Positions 1-7,717 of a stretch of 64,000 bases of DNA are shown here, piece by piece. Position numbers and translations under genes: made by a program. The stretch spans positions 930,001-994,000 of the forward strand of contig NZ_CP066203.1 in NCBI RefSeq assembly GCF_017310545.1, given 5' to 3'. A model generated the notes under the pieces. It ran no database searches. It was not told the DNA's origin and saw only the letters and a program-made list of their open reading frames with translations. How positions within the stretch are numbered: position 1 is the first letter of the stretch; every line of letters begins with the position of its first letter. Origin of the DNA: Methylacidimicrobium sp. B4 (lineage in GTDB: Bacteria; Verrucomicrobiota; Verrucomicrobiia; Methylacidiphilales; Methylacidiphilaceae).

Positions 1-1
1 C

Positions 2-694
2 GTCCTCTGTCAGGGCGGAAGAGGGGGATGGGGCAACTGGCATTTCCGTGGTCCCCGGAACCAGGCTCCCCGCCGCGCCGATCCCGGAAAGCCGGGGGAG
101 TCCGGGCAATTCGTCCTCGAGCTCAAGCTCTTGGCCGATATCGGGCTCGTCGGGCTTCCCAACGCAGGGAAGTCGAGCCTGCTGCGCCGCCTCACCTCGG
201 CGGAGCCGAAGGTCGCCGACTACCCCTTCACGACGCTTTCGCCAACCGTCGGCGTCCTCGAATGGCCCGACGGACATCGGCTCACCGTGGCGGACATTCC
301 GGGGCTGATCCGCGATGCGCATCTCGGAAAGGGGCTCGGGGATGAATTTCTCCGCCATGTCGAGCGGTGCCGGCTCTTGCTTTTCGTGCTCGACCTCTCC
401 GGAAGGGATCCCCTGGACGACTTTCATCTCTTGCGGCGAGAGCTCGAGGCCTATGGTCACGGGCTCGCCGAACGACCCTTCCTGGTGGTGGGGAACAAGA
501 CAGACCTGCGCACCGCGCGCAGAGCCGCCCTGCGGCGCGCCCGTCCCGGCGGGGAGGAGCCCCGCTTTGTCTCCGCCTTGACCGGAGAAGGCATCACCGA
601 GCTCACGACCGCCTTTCGGCACCGGCTCGACCCGCACCCCTTCCCGGCAAGCCGCCAGGAAGCCGTCTGCGTTTCGGCCGAGGAGATTGGATGA
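2..694 (+). CDS. obg: GTPase Obg/CgtA, 5' end cut off by the window
   Basis: This is the C-terminal part of the ribosome-assembly GTPase Obg, which acts in late 50S maturation and stress signalling. The window opens inside the glycine-rich Obg fold (GGRGGWGN, then FRGPRNQAP). The G domain follows with P-loop GLPNAGKSS, G3 DIPGL, G4 NKTDL and G5 SALTGEG. The reading frame is open from base 2, so the first in-frame TTG at 131 is internal and not a start. The protein stops soon after the G domain, so the variable OCT domain of some Obg proteins appears absent. Its stop overlaps the next gene's ATG (ATGA), suggesting translational coupling. Confidence 0.93.
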   Translation, partial: VLCQGGRGGWGNWHFRGPRNQAPRRADPGKPGESGQFVLELKLLADIGLVGLPNAGKSSLLRRLTSAEPKVADYPFTTLSPTVGVLEWPDGHRLTVADIPGLIRDAHLGKGLGDEFLRHVERCRLLLFVLDLSGRDPLDDFHLLRRELEAYGHGLAERPFLVVGNKTDLRTARRAALRRARPGGEEPRFVSALTGEGITELTTAFRHRLDPHPFPASRQEAVCVSAEEIG

Positions 695-1044
695 AGGAGG
701 TCGCCCGGTGGCTCATCATCTATGGGCTCGGGCTCGTCGCTTTGGGCACCATCGGCTATCTCTCGAATCCGAAGAAGGCGAAGACCGCGCTCTACTCGGG
801 CGGCGGCTTCGGCGTCATTACGATCTGCCTCGGGATCTTGACCCGCCGCGGCGTCTCCTGGGCCTTGCCGACAGCCCTTTTCCTGGTGGCCCTCTTTTCT
901 CTTCTCTTGCTTTGGAGATCGACTGTCGTCTGGAGGGCGGTCGCCGCAGGCGAACGGAGGAAGACCTTCGTCGGCGCGCTACTCGCCCTGATGCTGCTCT
1001 TTTCGGTCATCCTGCTCCCCTACCTCTTCCAGGCTTGGCGATAG
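691..1044 (+). CDS. Small TMEM14-like (UPF0136) membrane protein
   Basis: A 117-residue, very hydrophobic protein with about four membrane segments, near residues 5-25, 35-50, 55-75 and 95-115. The GTIGYL motif followed by a small-residue-rich YSGGGFG stretch resembles TMEM14/UPF0136 membrane proteins, whose bacterial function is unknown. I base the family on motif similarity only. The ATG overlaps the obg stop by four bases, so it is probably translated from the obg message. A short loop with basic residues (NPKKAK) separates the first two helices. It could instead be an unrelated small membrane protein. Confidence 0.6.
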   Translation: MKEVARWLIIYGLGLVALGTIGYLSNPKKAKTALYSGGGFGVITICLGILTRRGVSWALPTALFLVALFSLLLLWRSTVVWRAVAAGERRKTFVGALLALMLLFSVILLPYLFQAWR

Positions 1045-1398
1045 CGAGCTGAGCCTCCAATGCGCCAGCAGCCGGGTGTCCGCCGACGCTCCCGCACCGC
1101 GTCCGCGCTGCTGCAGGCGCATAACCTTCTGGCACAGCTGGTCATCCAAGGTAAGCTCGCTCTCCACGGTACGCGGCGCGGCGCGTTTTATAAGCTAGTG
1201 TCCAAAAATATGAGCAGGTCCAAATCGAATATGGATAGGTCCATAATTCCGTCCAAATGGTTCAAAGCGAATGGGCTCCCCGCTGAATTTCAACTGGCGA
1301 GCGGGAGCTTCATCGCTGGATCGACCAATCCGGGATTCGGGCGCAAGGCGGCGGCACCTTCGGTTCCCGGCGGAGGTAGGGCTCTCAAGACGGAGCGG
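1045..1398. other. 354-base intergenic stretch, no supportable gene
   Basis: This lies between the convergent ends of the obg pair and the minus-strand yraN gene. No frame here shows a recognisable family. Positions about 1185-1270 are AT-rich compared with the surroundings and carry four copies of GTCCA (1200, 1218, 1239, 1251). A minus-strand frame starting at the GTG at 1167 is open but runs into the 3' end of the obg partner and resembles nothing I know. It may be eroded mobile or coding DNA. Confidence 0.4.
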
Positions 1399-1806
1399 TC
1401 AAGAGCCTGGCGGACCGAACGCATCGGGCAGATGTCGGAGGATCGGCTTTCCGGAACCCTGGGCGAGCACCTCGACGATGTCGAAGCGGTAGGTCACCTC
1501 GTCCCGTCCCAGCTCCTCCAGGTAGGCGTAGGCGGCCCGCACCAGGCGCGCCCGCTTCCCGGGGTCGACAGCCTCGCATGGCTCGCCATGGCTCGTCGAG
1601 CTGCGGGTCTTCACCTCGACGAAGACGAGCACGGACCCATCCCGGCAGACGAGGTCGATCTCCCCGCCCCCGATCCGCACGTTGCGCAGGAGGATCCGGT
1701 AGTGCTTGCGACGAAGGAACCGTGCGGCCTCGCGCTCCCCCCACGCTCCCAGGTTCCTCTTCTGCAGCAGGGGTCGTGGGAAGAAAGCCCAAGGGAGGCC
1801 GAGCAT
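1399..1806 (-). CDS. yraN: YraN/UPF0102 family endonuclease-like protein
   Basis: A 135-residue protein of the UPF0102 (YraN) family, which has a restriction-endonuclease-like fold and is usually near rnhB. The signature is visible: GxxGE near residues 20-24 (LGAWGEREAARFL), then GEIDLVCRD and VFVEVKTRSS, which supply the acidic and lysine residues of a PD-(D/E)XK-like site. I chose the ATG at 1806, two bases after the rnhB stop, because it matches the family's usual length. The frame stays open further upstream but overlaps rnhB there. The precise cellular role is not established. Confidence 0.85.
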   Translation of the reverse strand: MLGLPWAFFPRPLLQKRNLGAWGEREAARFLRRKHYRILLRNVRIGGGEIDLVCRDGSVLVFVEVKTRSSTSHGEPCEAVDPGKRARLVRAAYAYLEELGRDEVTYRFDIVEVLAQGSGKPILRHLPDAFGPPGS

Positions 1807-1808
1807 GT

Positions 1809-2495
1809 TCAGACCCCTTTGTCCCACGGAAGATCGGGCATCGCTTCCGCGGAGAGCCGACCGAGGAAGCTTCGGCGGTGTAAAGGGGTCGGGCCGTGAA
1901 TCCGTAGGGCATCCCAATGCTCTGCGGTCCCGTAGCCCTTGTGGCGGGCGAAGCCGAAGCGGGGATGCTCCCGGTCGATCTCGGTCATCCACTGGTCACG
2001 CCTGACCTTGGCCAGGATCGAAGCGGCAGCGATGCAGGCGCAGCGGCCATCTCCACCGATGATTGCGCGAACGGGCAGCTCGAGGGGGGGAGCCTCCCTA
2101 CCGTCGACCAGGACGACTCCGGGCCTTTCGGGCAGTGCCGCAACGGCCCGAGACATCGCGAGCATCGTCGCCCCCAGGACGTTCCAGCGATCGATCTCCT
2201 CGACGGAGGCAAAGCCGACTCCGTACGCCACACCCGGCAAGCCGACGATCCAGTGGCAGACCTCCGACCGGTGCCGCGGCTCGAGCCGCTTGGAATCGTC
2301 GAGCTTCGGGTGGAGGGGAATCCCCGGAGGCAAGATGACGGCTGCAGCGACAAGGGGCCCGGCGAGGCAGCCGCGGCCCACCTCGTCCACGCCCGCGGCG
2401 GGCGAGAGGCCTTGCTCGGCAAGCAGGAGCTCGAGCCGCCGGTCGACTCCCCGCCTCCGGGGATTCGATTGACCCGCAGGCTCCGGTTTCCGCAC
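1809..2495 (-). CDS. rnhB: Ribonuclease HII
   Basis: RNase HII cleaves the RNA strand of RNA-DNA hybrids and starts ribonucleotide excision repair. The 228-residue protein has the diagnostic GVDEVGRG motif (Asp and Glu ligands) near residue 37, LDDSKRL, and a C-terminal block AAASILAKVRRD with the last acidic ligand, followed by the family HKGYGT segment. About 20 basic or proline-rich residues precede the domain, so the start could lie further in. It follows rplS and precedes yraN on the same strand, a common bacterial order. A second RNase H (type HIII) is encoded at 25484-26515. Confidence 0.95.
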   Translation of the reverse strand: MRKPEPAGQSNPRRRGVDRRLELLLAEQGLSPAAGVDEVGRGCLAGPLVAAAVILPPGIPLHPKLDDSKRLEPRHRSEVCHWIVGLPGVAYGVGFASVEEIDRWNVLGATMLAMSRAVAALPERPGVVLVDGREAPPLELPVRAIIGGDGRCACIAAASILAKVRRDQWMTEIDREHPRFGFARHKGYGTAEHWDALRIHGPTPLHRRSFLGRLSAEAMPDLPWDKGV

Positions 2496-2587
2496 GGCGC
2501 GAGTATGGGGGTCCTCCCTCTGCGAGGCAAGTTGCGCGGGCAGAACAGCGAGAAGAAGAGGAAAAACGACCCGGAGGGACCTGCGGC

Positions 2588-2926
2588 CTATTTTCGACCG
2601 AGGACGGCCTCCTTGCCCTTCCTGCCCCGCAGGTAATAGAGCTTGGCCCGCCGCACCTTGGAGCTCCGTTCCACCTCGATCTTCTCGATCCAGGGGGAGT
2701 GGAGGCGATAGATGCGCTCGATTCCCTCTCCATAACTGAGCCGCCGAACGGTGAACGCCGCATGGATTCCGTGTCCCTTGCGGGCGATCACGATGCCCTG
2801 AAAGACCTGAACCCGCTCCTTATCACCCTCGCGAATGCGTGAGTGGACCCGCACGCTGTCGCCGACCGCAAACCGGGGAAGCTCTTTCTTGAACTGCTCC
2901 TGCTCAATCCGCTCGATTACGTTCAT
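2588..2926 (-). CDS. rplS: 50S ribosomal protein L19
   Basis: L19 sits at the 30S-50S interface. The 112-residue product is of normal length and shows the family blocks FAVGDSVRVH, VFQGIVIARKG, TVRRLSYGEGIER and RRAKLYYLRGRKGK. A strong AGGAGAG site precedes the ATG at 2926. Its first 23 bases overlap the 3' end of trmD, so the two are likely translationally coupled. The order rpsP-trmD-rplS matches the classical ribosomal operon, although rimM, which usually sits between rpsP and trmD, is absent here. Confidence 0.97.
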   Translation of the reverse strand: MNVIERIEQEQFKKELPRFAVGDSVRVHSRIREGDKERVQVFQGIVIARKGHGIHAAFTVRRLSYGEGIERIYRLHSPWIEKIEVERSSKVRRAKLYYLRGRKGKEAVLGRK

Positions 2927-3620
2927 CGCTCTCTCCTTTTCCTCTCCGCTCCCACAAATCCGTTCTCACGCGCCGCGTCTTCTCTTCCGCCATGGAGCGG
3001 CGCCACCGCCCGATCGCTCCGTGATCTCCGGACAGAAGGATTTCGGGCACCCCCCACTCCCGGAAGACGGCCGGCCGTGTATATTGCGGACCCTCTAGAA
3101 GAGCATCTTCGAAGGATTCGTGCAACACCGATTCTGCATTTCCCAGAACGCCGGGAAGCAGACGGGCGACCGCGTCGATGATCGGCAGGACGGCTACGGC
3201 CCCGTTGGCGACGACGAAGTCTCCGATCGAAACCTCCTCGTCAACCCAATGGTCGATCACCCGCTGATCGACTCCTTCGTAGTGGCCGCAAACAAAGATC
3301 AGCCGAGGAGCGCGGGAAAACTCCCAGGCCATGGCCTGATCGAAGGTTCTTCCTCCCGGAGACAGGAGGCGGATGGGCGCCTTCTCCGCCAGGGCTTGGA
3401 CCGCCTCGATCGCTTCGACCAGGGGCTCGCATTTGAGCACCATCCCCGGTCCGCCCCCATAGGGCCGATCGTCGACGGTCCTGTGCCGGTCACGGGCGTA
3501 GTCCCGGAGCTGGTGCACGTGGAAATCGAGCCGCCCGCTCCCAATCGCCCTTCCCAGGATGCTCTCCCGCGCCGCCGCCTCCAAGAGCGCGGGGAAGAGG
3601 GTGATGACATCGATCCGCAC
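2904..3620 (-). CDS. trmD: tRNA (guanine-37-N1)-methyltransferase
   Basis: TrmD methylates G37 next to the anticodon with S-adenosylmethionine and prevents +1 frameshifting. The 238-residue protein carries the SPOUT-fold trefoil knot motifs: DDRPYGGGPGM, LLSPGGRTF, FVCGHYEGVDQR and the EEVSIGDFVVANGAVA segment with the catalytic region. It lies between rpsP and rplS on one strand. Its C-terminal tail is charged and overlaps rplS by 23 bases. No rimM gene lies between rpsP and trmD. Confidence 0.97.
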   Translation of the reverse strand: MRIDVITLFPALLEAAARESILGRAIGSGRLDFHVHQLRDYARDRHRTVDDRPYGGGPGMVLKCEPLVEAIEAVQALAEKAPIRLLSPGGRTFDQAMAWEFSRAPRLIFVCGHYEGVDQRVIDHWVDEEVSIGDFVVANGAVAVLPIIDAVARLLPGVLGNAESVLHESFEDALLEGPQYTRPAVFREWGVPEILLSGDHGAIGRWRRSMAEEKTRRVRTDLWERRGKGESDERNRAD

Positions 3621-3639
3621 GACTCCCCCGCGCGATGAA

Positions 3640-3918
3640 TCACGACGCCGCCGGGGAGGCTTCTTCCTTTTCCGCAGGCTCGCTCGGAGCGGTCTTCACG
3701 ATGCGCGCAACGGTCTCGCTCATCTGCGCTCCCTGCTTTCTCCAGAATTCGATCCGGTCGAGCTTCACCTGAACCCCGCCTTCCTTCACGACCGGATCGT
3801 AGGTTCCGACTGATTCCAGGAACTTGCCGTCCCGAGCCGCCCGCCGGTCGGCGACCACGATGCGAAAGAAGGGCCGGTTCTTGCGCCCCTCCCTCCGTAA
3901 ACGAACTACCACTGCCAT
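3640..3918 (-). CDS. rpsP: 30S ribosomal protein S16
   Basis: S16 is an early 30S assembly protein. The 92-residue product begins MAVVVRLRREGRKNRPFFRIVVADRR, which I cite only for the family blocks VRLRR and NRPFFRIVVAD, followed by GTYDP and the LDRIEFW region. The C-terminal 20 residues are rich in Ala, Pro and Glu and are outside the conserved fold. It lies 24 bases after ffh and 19 bases before trmD on the minus strand, so all three are probably cotranscribed. Confidence 0.96.
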   Translation of the reverse strand: MAVVVRLRREGRKNRPFFRIVVADRRAARDGKFLESVGTYDPVVKEGGVQVKLDRIEFWRKQGAQMSETVARIVKTAPSEPAEKEEASPAAS

Positions 3919-3942
3919 ATGCCTCGCTTTCTTCCTTGCTCT

Positions 3943-5271
3943 TCATCCAGACAGGGCTCCGGGAAAGCCCAGCTTCGGCCAGCCCCTTCCCGCTCCCTTG
4001 GAAATCTTCCGCATCATCTTCCGCATCGAGTCGAATTTCCGCAAGAGATCATTGACATCGGTGACCTGCGTTCCGCTCCCGCGGGCGATGCGCAACCGAC
4101 GACGTCCGTTGAGAATCCCCGGGCGGCGCCGCTCCTCGGGCGTCATGGAGAGGATGATCGCCTCGACCTGCTTGACCTTCTTCTCATCGACCTTGACCGC
4201 TTCCTTGCCAGGAAGCCCCGGAAGGAGCGCCAACAGGCTCTCGAGCGGTCCCATCTTCTTCATGAGCCGGAGCTGCGTGAGAAAATCCTGGAGGCTGAAT
4301 TCATTGCTCTTGAGCCGCTTGGCCATCTCCTCCATCGACTGGGTGTCGATTTCCGACTGAGCCCGATCGACGAGGGCCACGATGTCTCCCATGCCCAGGA
4401 GCCTTCCGACGAATCGCTCGGGGACGAAGGCCTGCAAGGCATCAGGCTTCTCTCCCACGCCCAGGAACTTGATCGGAATGCCCGTCACCTGCTGGATCGA
4501 GAGAGCCGCGCCGCCCCGGGCGTCGCCATCGGCCCTCGACAGGACCAGCCCGGTAAGGGGCACCTTGGCCGCAAAGGCTTCCGCCACCTTCACCGCCACC
4601 TGTCCGGTCGCCGCATCGACGACCAAGAGTGACTCTCCCGGCTCCCAGAGCCCGGCCACGCCCGCAAGCTCCTCGAGCAGCTCGGCGTCGACATCGAGGC
4701 GGCCCGCGGCGTCGAAAATCAAGACATCGACTCTTTCCCGCTCACCTCGTGCCCGTCCTTCCCGAACGACCGTTTCGAGCGGGGTCCCCTCCGGCCAGGA
4801 ATAGACCGGAACCTGGATCTGCTCACCGAGCCGCTGGAGCTGCTCGCGCGCAGCGGGACGGGTCAGGTCCCCAGCGACCAGCGCCACCTTCTGGTGCTGC
4901 TTCCGGAACCAGAGGGCCAGCTTTGCCGCCGTCGTCGTCTTCCCCGAGCCGTTGAGCCCGCAGAGGAGGAGGCGAATGGGCCGCTCGGGCCGGATCCCGC
5001 GCTCGCCCTCTCCCAGCAGGCGCACGAGCTCGTCGTGGAAGATCTTGACGAACTGATCTCCCGGTCGAATGCTGGCCAGCGCTTCCCGCCCGAGGGCGCT
5101 CTTCTGGATCTCCTCGCAGAGCCGCTTGGCCACCGGGTAGTGGACGTCGGCGGCGAGCAGGGCGAGGCGGATCTCGCGGAGCGCGTCGGCGACGTTCGCC
5201 TCGGAGAGCTTTCCGTATCCGCGAAGGTTGCGGAAGACCGATTCGAGCTTTTTCTGGAGGAGTTCGAGCAT
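3943..5271 (-). CDS. ffh: Signal recognition particle protein Ffh (SRP54)
   Basis: Ffh binds SRP RNA and hydrophobic signal sequences on the ribosome and docks with FtsY at the membrane. The 442-residue protein has an N-terminal helical domain, a G domain with P-loop GLNGSGKTTTAAK, DAAGR and the SRP-specific TKxDG position replaced by SRADGDARGGAAL, and a methionine-rich M domain with GSGTQVTDVNDLLRKFD. The usual TKLDG guanine-specificity motif reads SRADG here, a modest divergence. It follows pafA by 27 bases on the minus strand, linking the proteasome genes to the ribosomal operon. Confidence 0.96.
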   Translation of the reverse strand: MLELLQKKLESVFRNLRGYGKLSEANVADALREIRLALLAADVHYPVAKRLCEEIQKSALGREALASIRPGDQFVKIFHDELVRLLGEGERGIRPERPIRLLLCGLNGSGKTTTAAKLALWFRKQHQKVALVAGDLTRPAAREQLQRLGEQIQVPVYSWPEGTPLETVVREGRARGERERVDVLIFDAAGRLDVDAELLEELAGVAGLWEPGESLLVVDAATGQVAVKVAEAFAAKVPLTGLVLSRADGDARGGAALSIQQVTGIPIKFLGVGEKPDALQAFVPERFVGRLLGMGDIVALVDRAQSEIDTQSMEEMAKRLKSNEFSLQDFLTQLRLMKKMGPLESLLALLPGLPGKEAVKVDEKKVKQVEAIILSMTPEERRRPGILNGRRRLRIARGSGTQVTDVNDLLRKFDSMRKMMRKISKGAGRGWPKLGFPGALSG

Positions 5272-5298
5272 GGGGGATGGGCCGCGCCGACCCCTTCG

Positions 5299-6708
5299 CT
5301 ATTTGGAGCGGAGCTCCAGGTCCTCGCACAGGCCCGGTAGCTCCGCCTTCGACGGTACGGCACTCACGAAGGGATCTTCCAAGGAGTAGTAGCCGCTGTT
5401 GCCCACCTGCACATAGTCCCAGTCGATCACATACGAGATCTTGCCTGCGGCCATTCGCCGCATGAGCTGGCTCCGTGCGTGGGCCCGGGTATTCCGGGGC
5501 GCGTCCCGCTCCGGATCATGGTCCCCCAGGCCAGGCAAGCCGAGGGCCTCGAGCGAAGGCTGGGGGATCAGAGCCGCCAAGCTCCGCTTTTCATTGAGGT
5601 TGTGGTATTCGAGATCGAGGCTCTCCATCCACGGATCGTCCCAACCTACCCCTTCCTGGGTGCGAAAGAGCTCGAGCAGGTGGCGCTTGGTGATCCAGTC
5701 AACCTTGCCCAGGAGAGCCTCGGTGTCCTCGCGCAAGCCGCGCAAGACCTCTTCCCAGGCAAGACAGGTCCAGACCGTGTCCCGATCCTCTTCCCGATCG
5801 AGCCGGCTGGCCGCCGTCAGGAAGTGCTCCAGAAGCTCCACAGCCGTCCATCTCCTTCCGTCGGAGAGCTCGATGAGCCAGGGGCCGTCGGGACAGTGGC
5901 TGATCTGATGCATCGCGCGCACCGGGTCGGCCAGGGCGAGGCGAGGCATCCGGTCCGCCTCCAAGAGGTCGAGCACGAGGGAGGTGCTGCCGACCTTGAG
6001 GGCCTGGCAGAACGGAAGCATGTTCGAGTCCCCAAGGAGGAGATGGAAGCGGCGAAAGCGGCAGGGATCCCCCAAGGGCTCGTCCCGGGCGTTGATCAGC
6101 GCTCGGTTGAACTGGACCCACTCGTAGATCTCGGTCTGGATGTAGTCGGCGCGCTGCATCACCTGAAACGGCAGGGCGCGCGTGCGGGCTCCCCGGTCGA
6201 CCCCCCTGGGCACCATCACCGTCCCGACCCGGCCGGCTCCGACCATCAGCCCTCGGACAGCCAGAAAGGCGAGCAGCGCGTCGACGTTTCCCTGGGAAAG
6301 CGGGGCGTCGCGCTGGAGAAGATAGTTTTCGTGGCAGCCGAAGGTCGCGCCCGTGTAGTGATCGATGTTGTTCTTGATGAACGAGGACTCCCCCGCGATG
6401 CCCAAGTCGTTCAGGGCCCGTTGCAGCAGCTTCTCGCCCGCCCGGTCGGAAGCGAGCAGATCCCCCAGGAAGCGACATTCGGCGGTGCAATATTCGATGT
6501 GCCCCATGTCGAGATAGAGCCGGCCACCGTTGAAGAGGAACCCGCCGTTGCCTGCGGGCTCGTCGTAATCCCGGTCGTGGACATCGATCAGGCCCACGCC
6601 CTCCCGGTAGAAGAGATGGTCGCGCACCCGCTCCGGCACGGGCGGACTCTCCATGGTCCGCTGCGAAAGGCAGCCATATTCCGTCTCCAGGCCCGCAATC
6701 CGCCGCAT
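5299..6708 (-). CDS. pafA: Pup/UBact--protein ligase PafA
   Basis: PafA uses ATP to join the C-terminal glutamate of the small modifier to substrate lysines. The 469-residue protein belongs to the carboxylate-amine ligase-like family shared with Dop. Visible are LETEYG at the N terminus, the Asp-bearing GGRLYLDMGHIEY (Asp67, expected catalytic base), NNIDHYTGATFGCHENYL, INARDEP and FHLLLGDSNM. It lacks the loop insertion seen in the Dop paralogue and ends with IDWDYVQV and LEDPF, as PafA does. The ATG has a good AGGAG site and starts three bases after the prcA stop. Minor family variations such as HIEY for HPEY are present. Confidence 0.92.
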   Translation of the reverse strand: MRRIAGLETEYGCLSQRTMESPPVPERVRDHLFYREGVGLIDVHDRDYDEPAGNGGFLFNGGRLYLDMGHIEYCTAECRFLGDLLASDRAGEKLLQRALNDLGIAGESSFIKNNIDHYTGATFGCHENYLLQRDAPLSQGNVDALLAFLAVRGLMVGAGRVGTVMVPRGVDRGARTRALPFQVMQRADYIQTEIYEWVQFNRALINARDEPLGDPCRFRRFHLLLGDSNMLPFCQALKVGSTSLVLDLLEADRMPRLALADPVRAMHQISHCPDGPWLIELSDGRRWTAVELLEHFLTAASRLDREEDRDTVWTCLAWEEVLRGLREDTEALLGKVDWITKRHLLELFRTQEGVGWDDPWMESLDLEYHNLNEKRSLAALIPQPSLEALGLPGLGDHDPERDAPRNTRAHARSQLMRRMAAGKISYVIDWDYVQVGNSGYYSLEDPFVSAVPSKAELPGLCEDLELRSK

Positions 6709-6711
6709 CCC

Positions 6712-7488
6712 CTACTCCTTTTCCTCCGGCCATCCCAGTTGCTGGGCCTCCGGGACCAGGAACGCGGGGCCGCCTTGGGCCGCGACCTCCCGGGAGAGCG
6801 CCCCGACTTCAAATCGGTCGCAGAGCCTGGGAGCGAGCCAATCCTTCGGAGGCGCGAACTGCGCCCACGGAACACGCTTCTCTCCCTCCGCCTGGGCGGA
6901 CCAGGCGAGCACGCGTAGCGCGTGCCCGGCAAGCTCCTTCCAGTCCTTAGCCGAAGGAGGCGGGGATTTCCGGCTCTCCTCCTGCCAGACCGACGAAAGA
7001 TCCTTGCGCGCACCGAAGAGGACTCCGCGGCGGAGCTGCTCGGGCTCGAGCCCCGCATAGCCGCCATCATATTCGAGGAGCCACGCTTGATCCGCGGAGG
7101 GCGAGCTTCCTAGCTCCACGAGAATGCCCCGGAAGAGCAATGGGGCGGAGAAGATCTGCTCAAAGGCGCTTTTCAGGGCTCCGGCCAGGCCATAGCTCAC
7201 GATCCGCCGCGCGCTCACGTCGGCCCGCGACCGGGAGAATCCCTCGACGTGCGCCGCCTCGATCGCAGTCTGCCGGATCTTTTCCACGTCGGCGGGATGG
7301 CCGACCGCCCCGAGGGCCAAGTGGTCGTAGACCTCGAAAACCTTTGGCGTGGACGCCTTGCCGGCGACCAGCAGGACGCCGGGCTCTCCGCTAACGGCAA
7401 CGACGGGCGCGGCACCGCGAAGTTGATCCTCGATGTACTCGCGCCGATTCTGGACCGCTTCCAACCAGCGATAAGGTTCCTCGATCAC
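6712..7488 (-). CDS. prcA: 20S proteasome alpha subunit PrcA
   Basis: PrcA forms the outer heptameric rings that gate the proteasome chamber and dock the ATPase. The 258-residue product has the bacterial alpha-subunit layout: an N-terminal gate helix (PYRWLEAVQNRREY), VVAVSGEPGVLLVAG, KVFEVYDHLALGAVGH and YDGGYAGLE. It has no propeptide or catalytic Thr. I chose the GTG at 7488 because AAGAGG lies six bases upstream. An in-frame TTG at 7530 has no ribosome site. It directly precedes pafA but is separated from prcB by 229 bases, the largest gap in the cluster. Confidence 0.88.
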   Translation of the reverse strand: MIEEPYRWLEAVQNRREYIEDQLRGAAPVVAVSGEPGVLLVAGKASTPKVFEVYDHLALGAVGHPADVEKIRQTAIEAAHVEGFSRSRADVSARRIVSYGLAGALKSAFEQIFSAPLLFRGILVELGSSPSADQAWLLEYDGGYAGLEPEQLRRGVLFGARKDLSSVWQEESRKSPPPSAKDWKELAGHALRVLAWSAQAEGEKRVPWAQFAPPKDWLAPRLCDRFEVGALSREVAAQGGPAFLVPEAQQLGWPEEKE

Positions 7489-7717
7489 GCTTAGCCTCTT
7501 GCTCGCCGCATCTCTCCCTTCCCCCCGCAAGGCGTCGGACCGCGCACCACCCCTGCCCGAAGGAAAACGGAAGTTGGCAGCCTACCACCTCCTGGACGGA
7601 GTTCAATGCAAATGCGCGCTCGATGCTTCCTGCCGGCACAATCGCCCTCCCGTGGGTTGGTCGATCCTCCCCCCATTCCCGGACCAGGCCCTCGGCCGGG
7701 CCGTCCGGCCAGGGTCC

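Noticed and set aside
979-1167. 62-residue minus-strand frame reaching into the obg-partner gene
   Set aside because: Half of it is opposite the membrane-protein gene and the rest resembles nothing known; insufficient support.
1200-1255. GTCCA repeats as a CRISPR array
   Set aside because: Repeat units are only five to seven bases and spacers unequal and short; no cas genes nearby.
5479-6918. 479-residue open frame antisense to pafA
   Set aside because: Same reason: no motifs, full overlap with a conserved gene.
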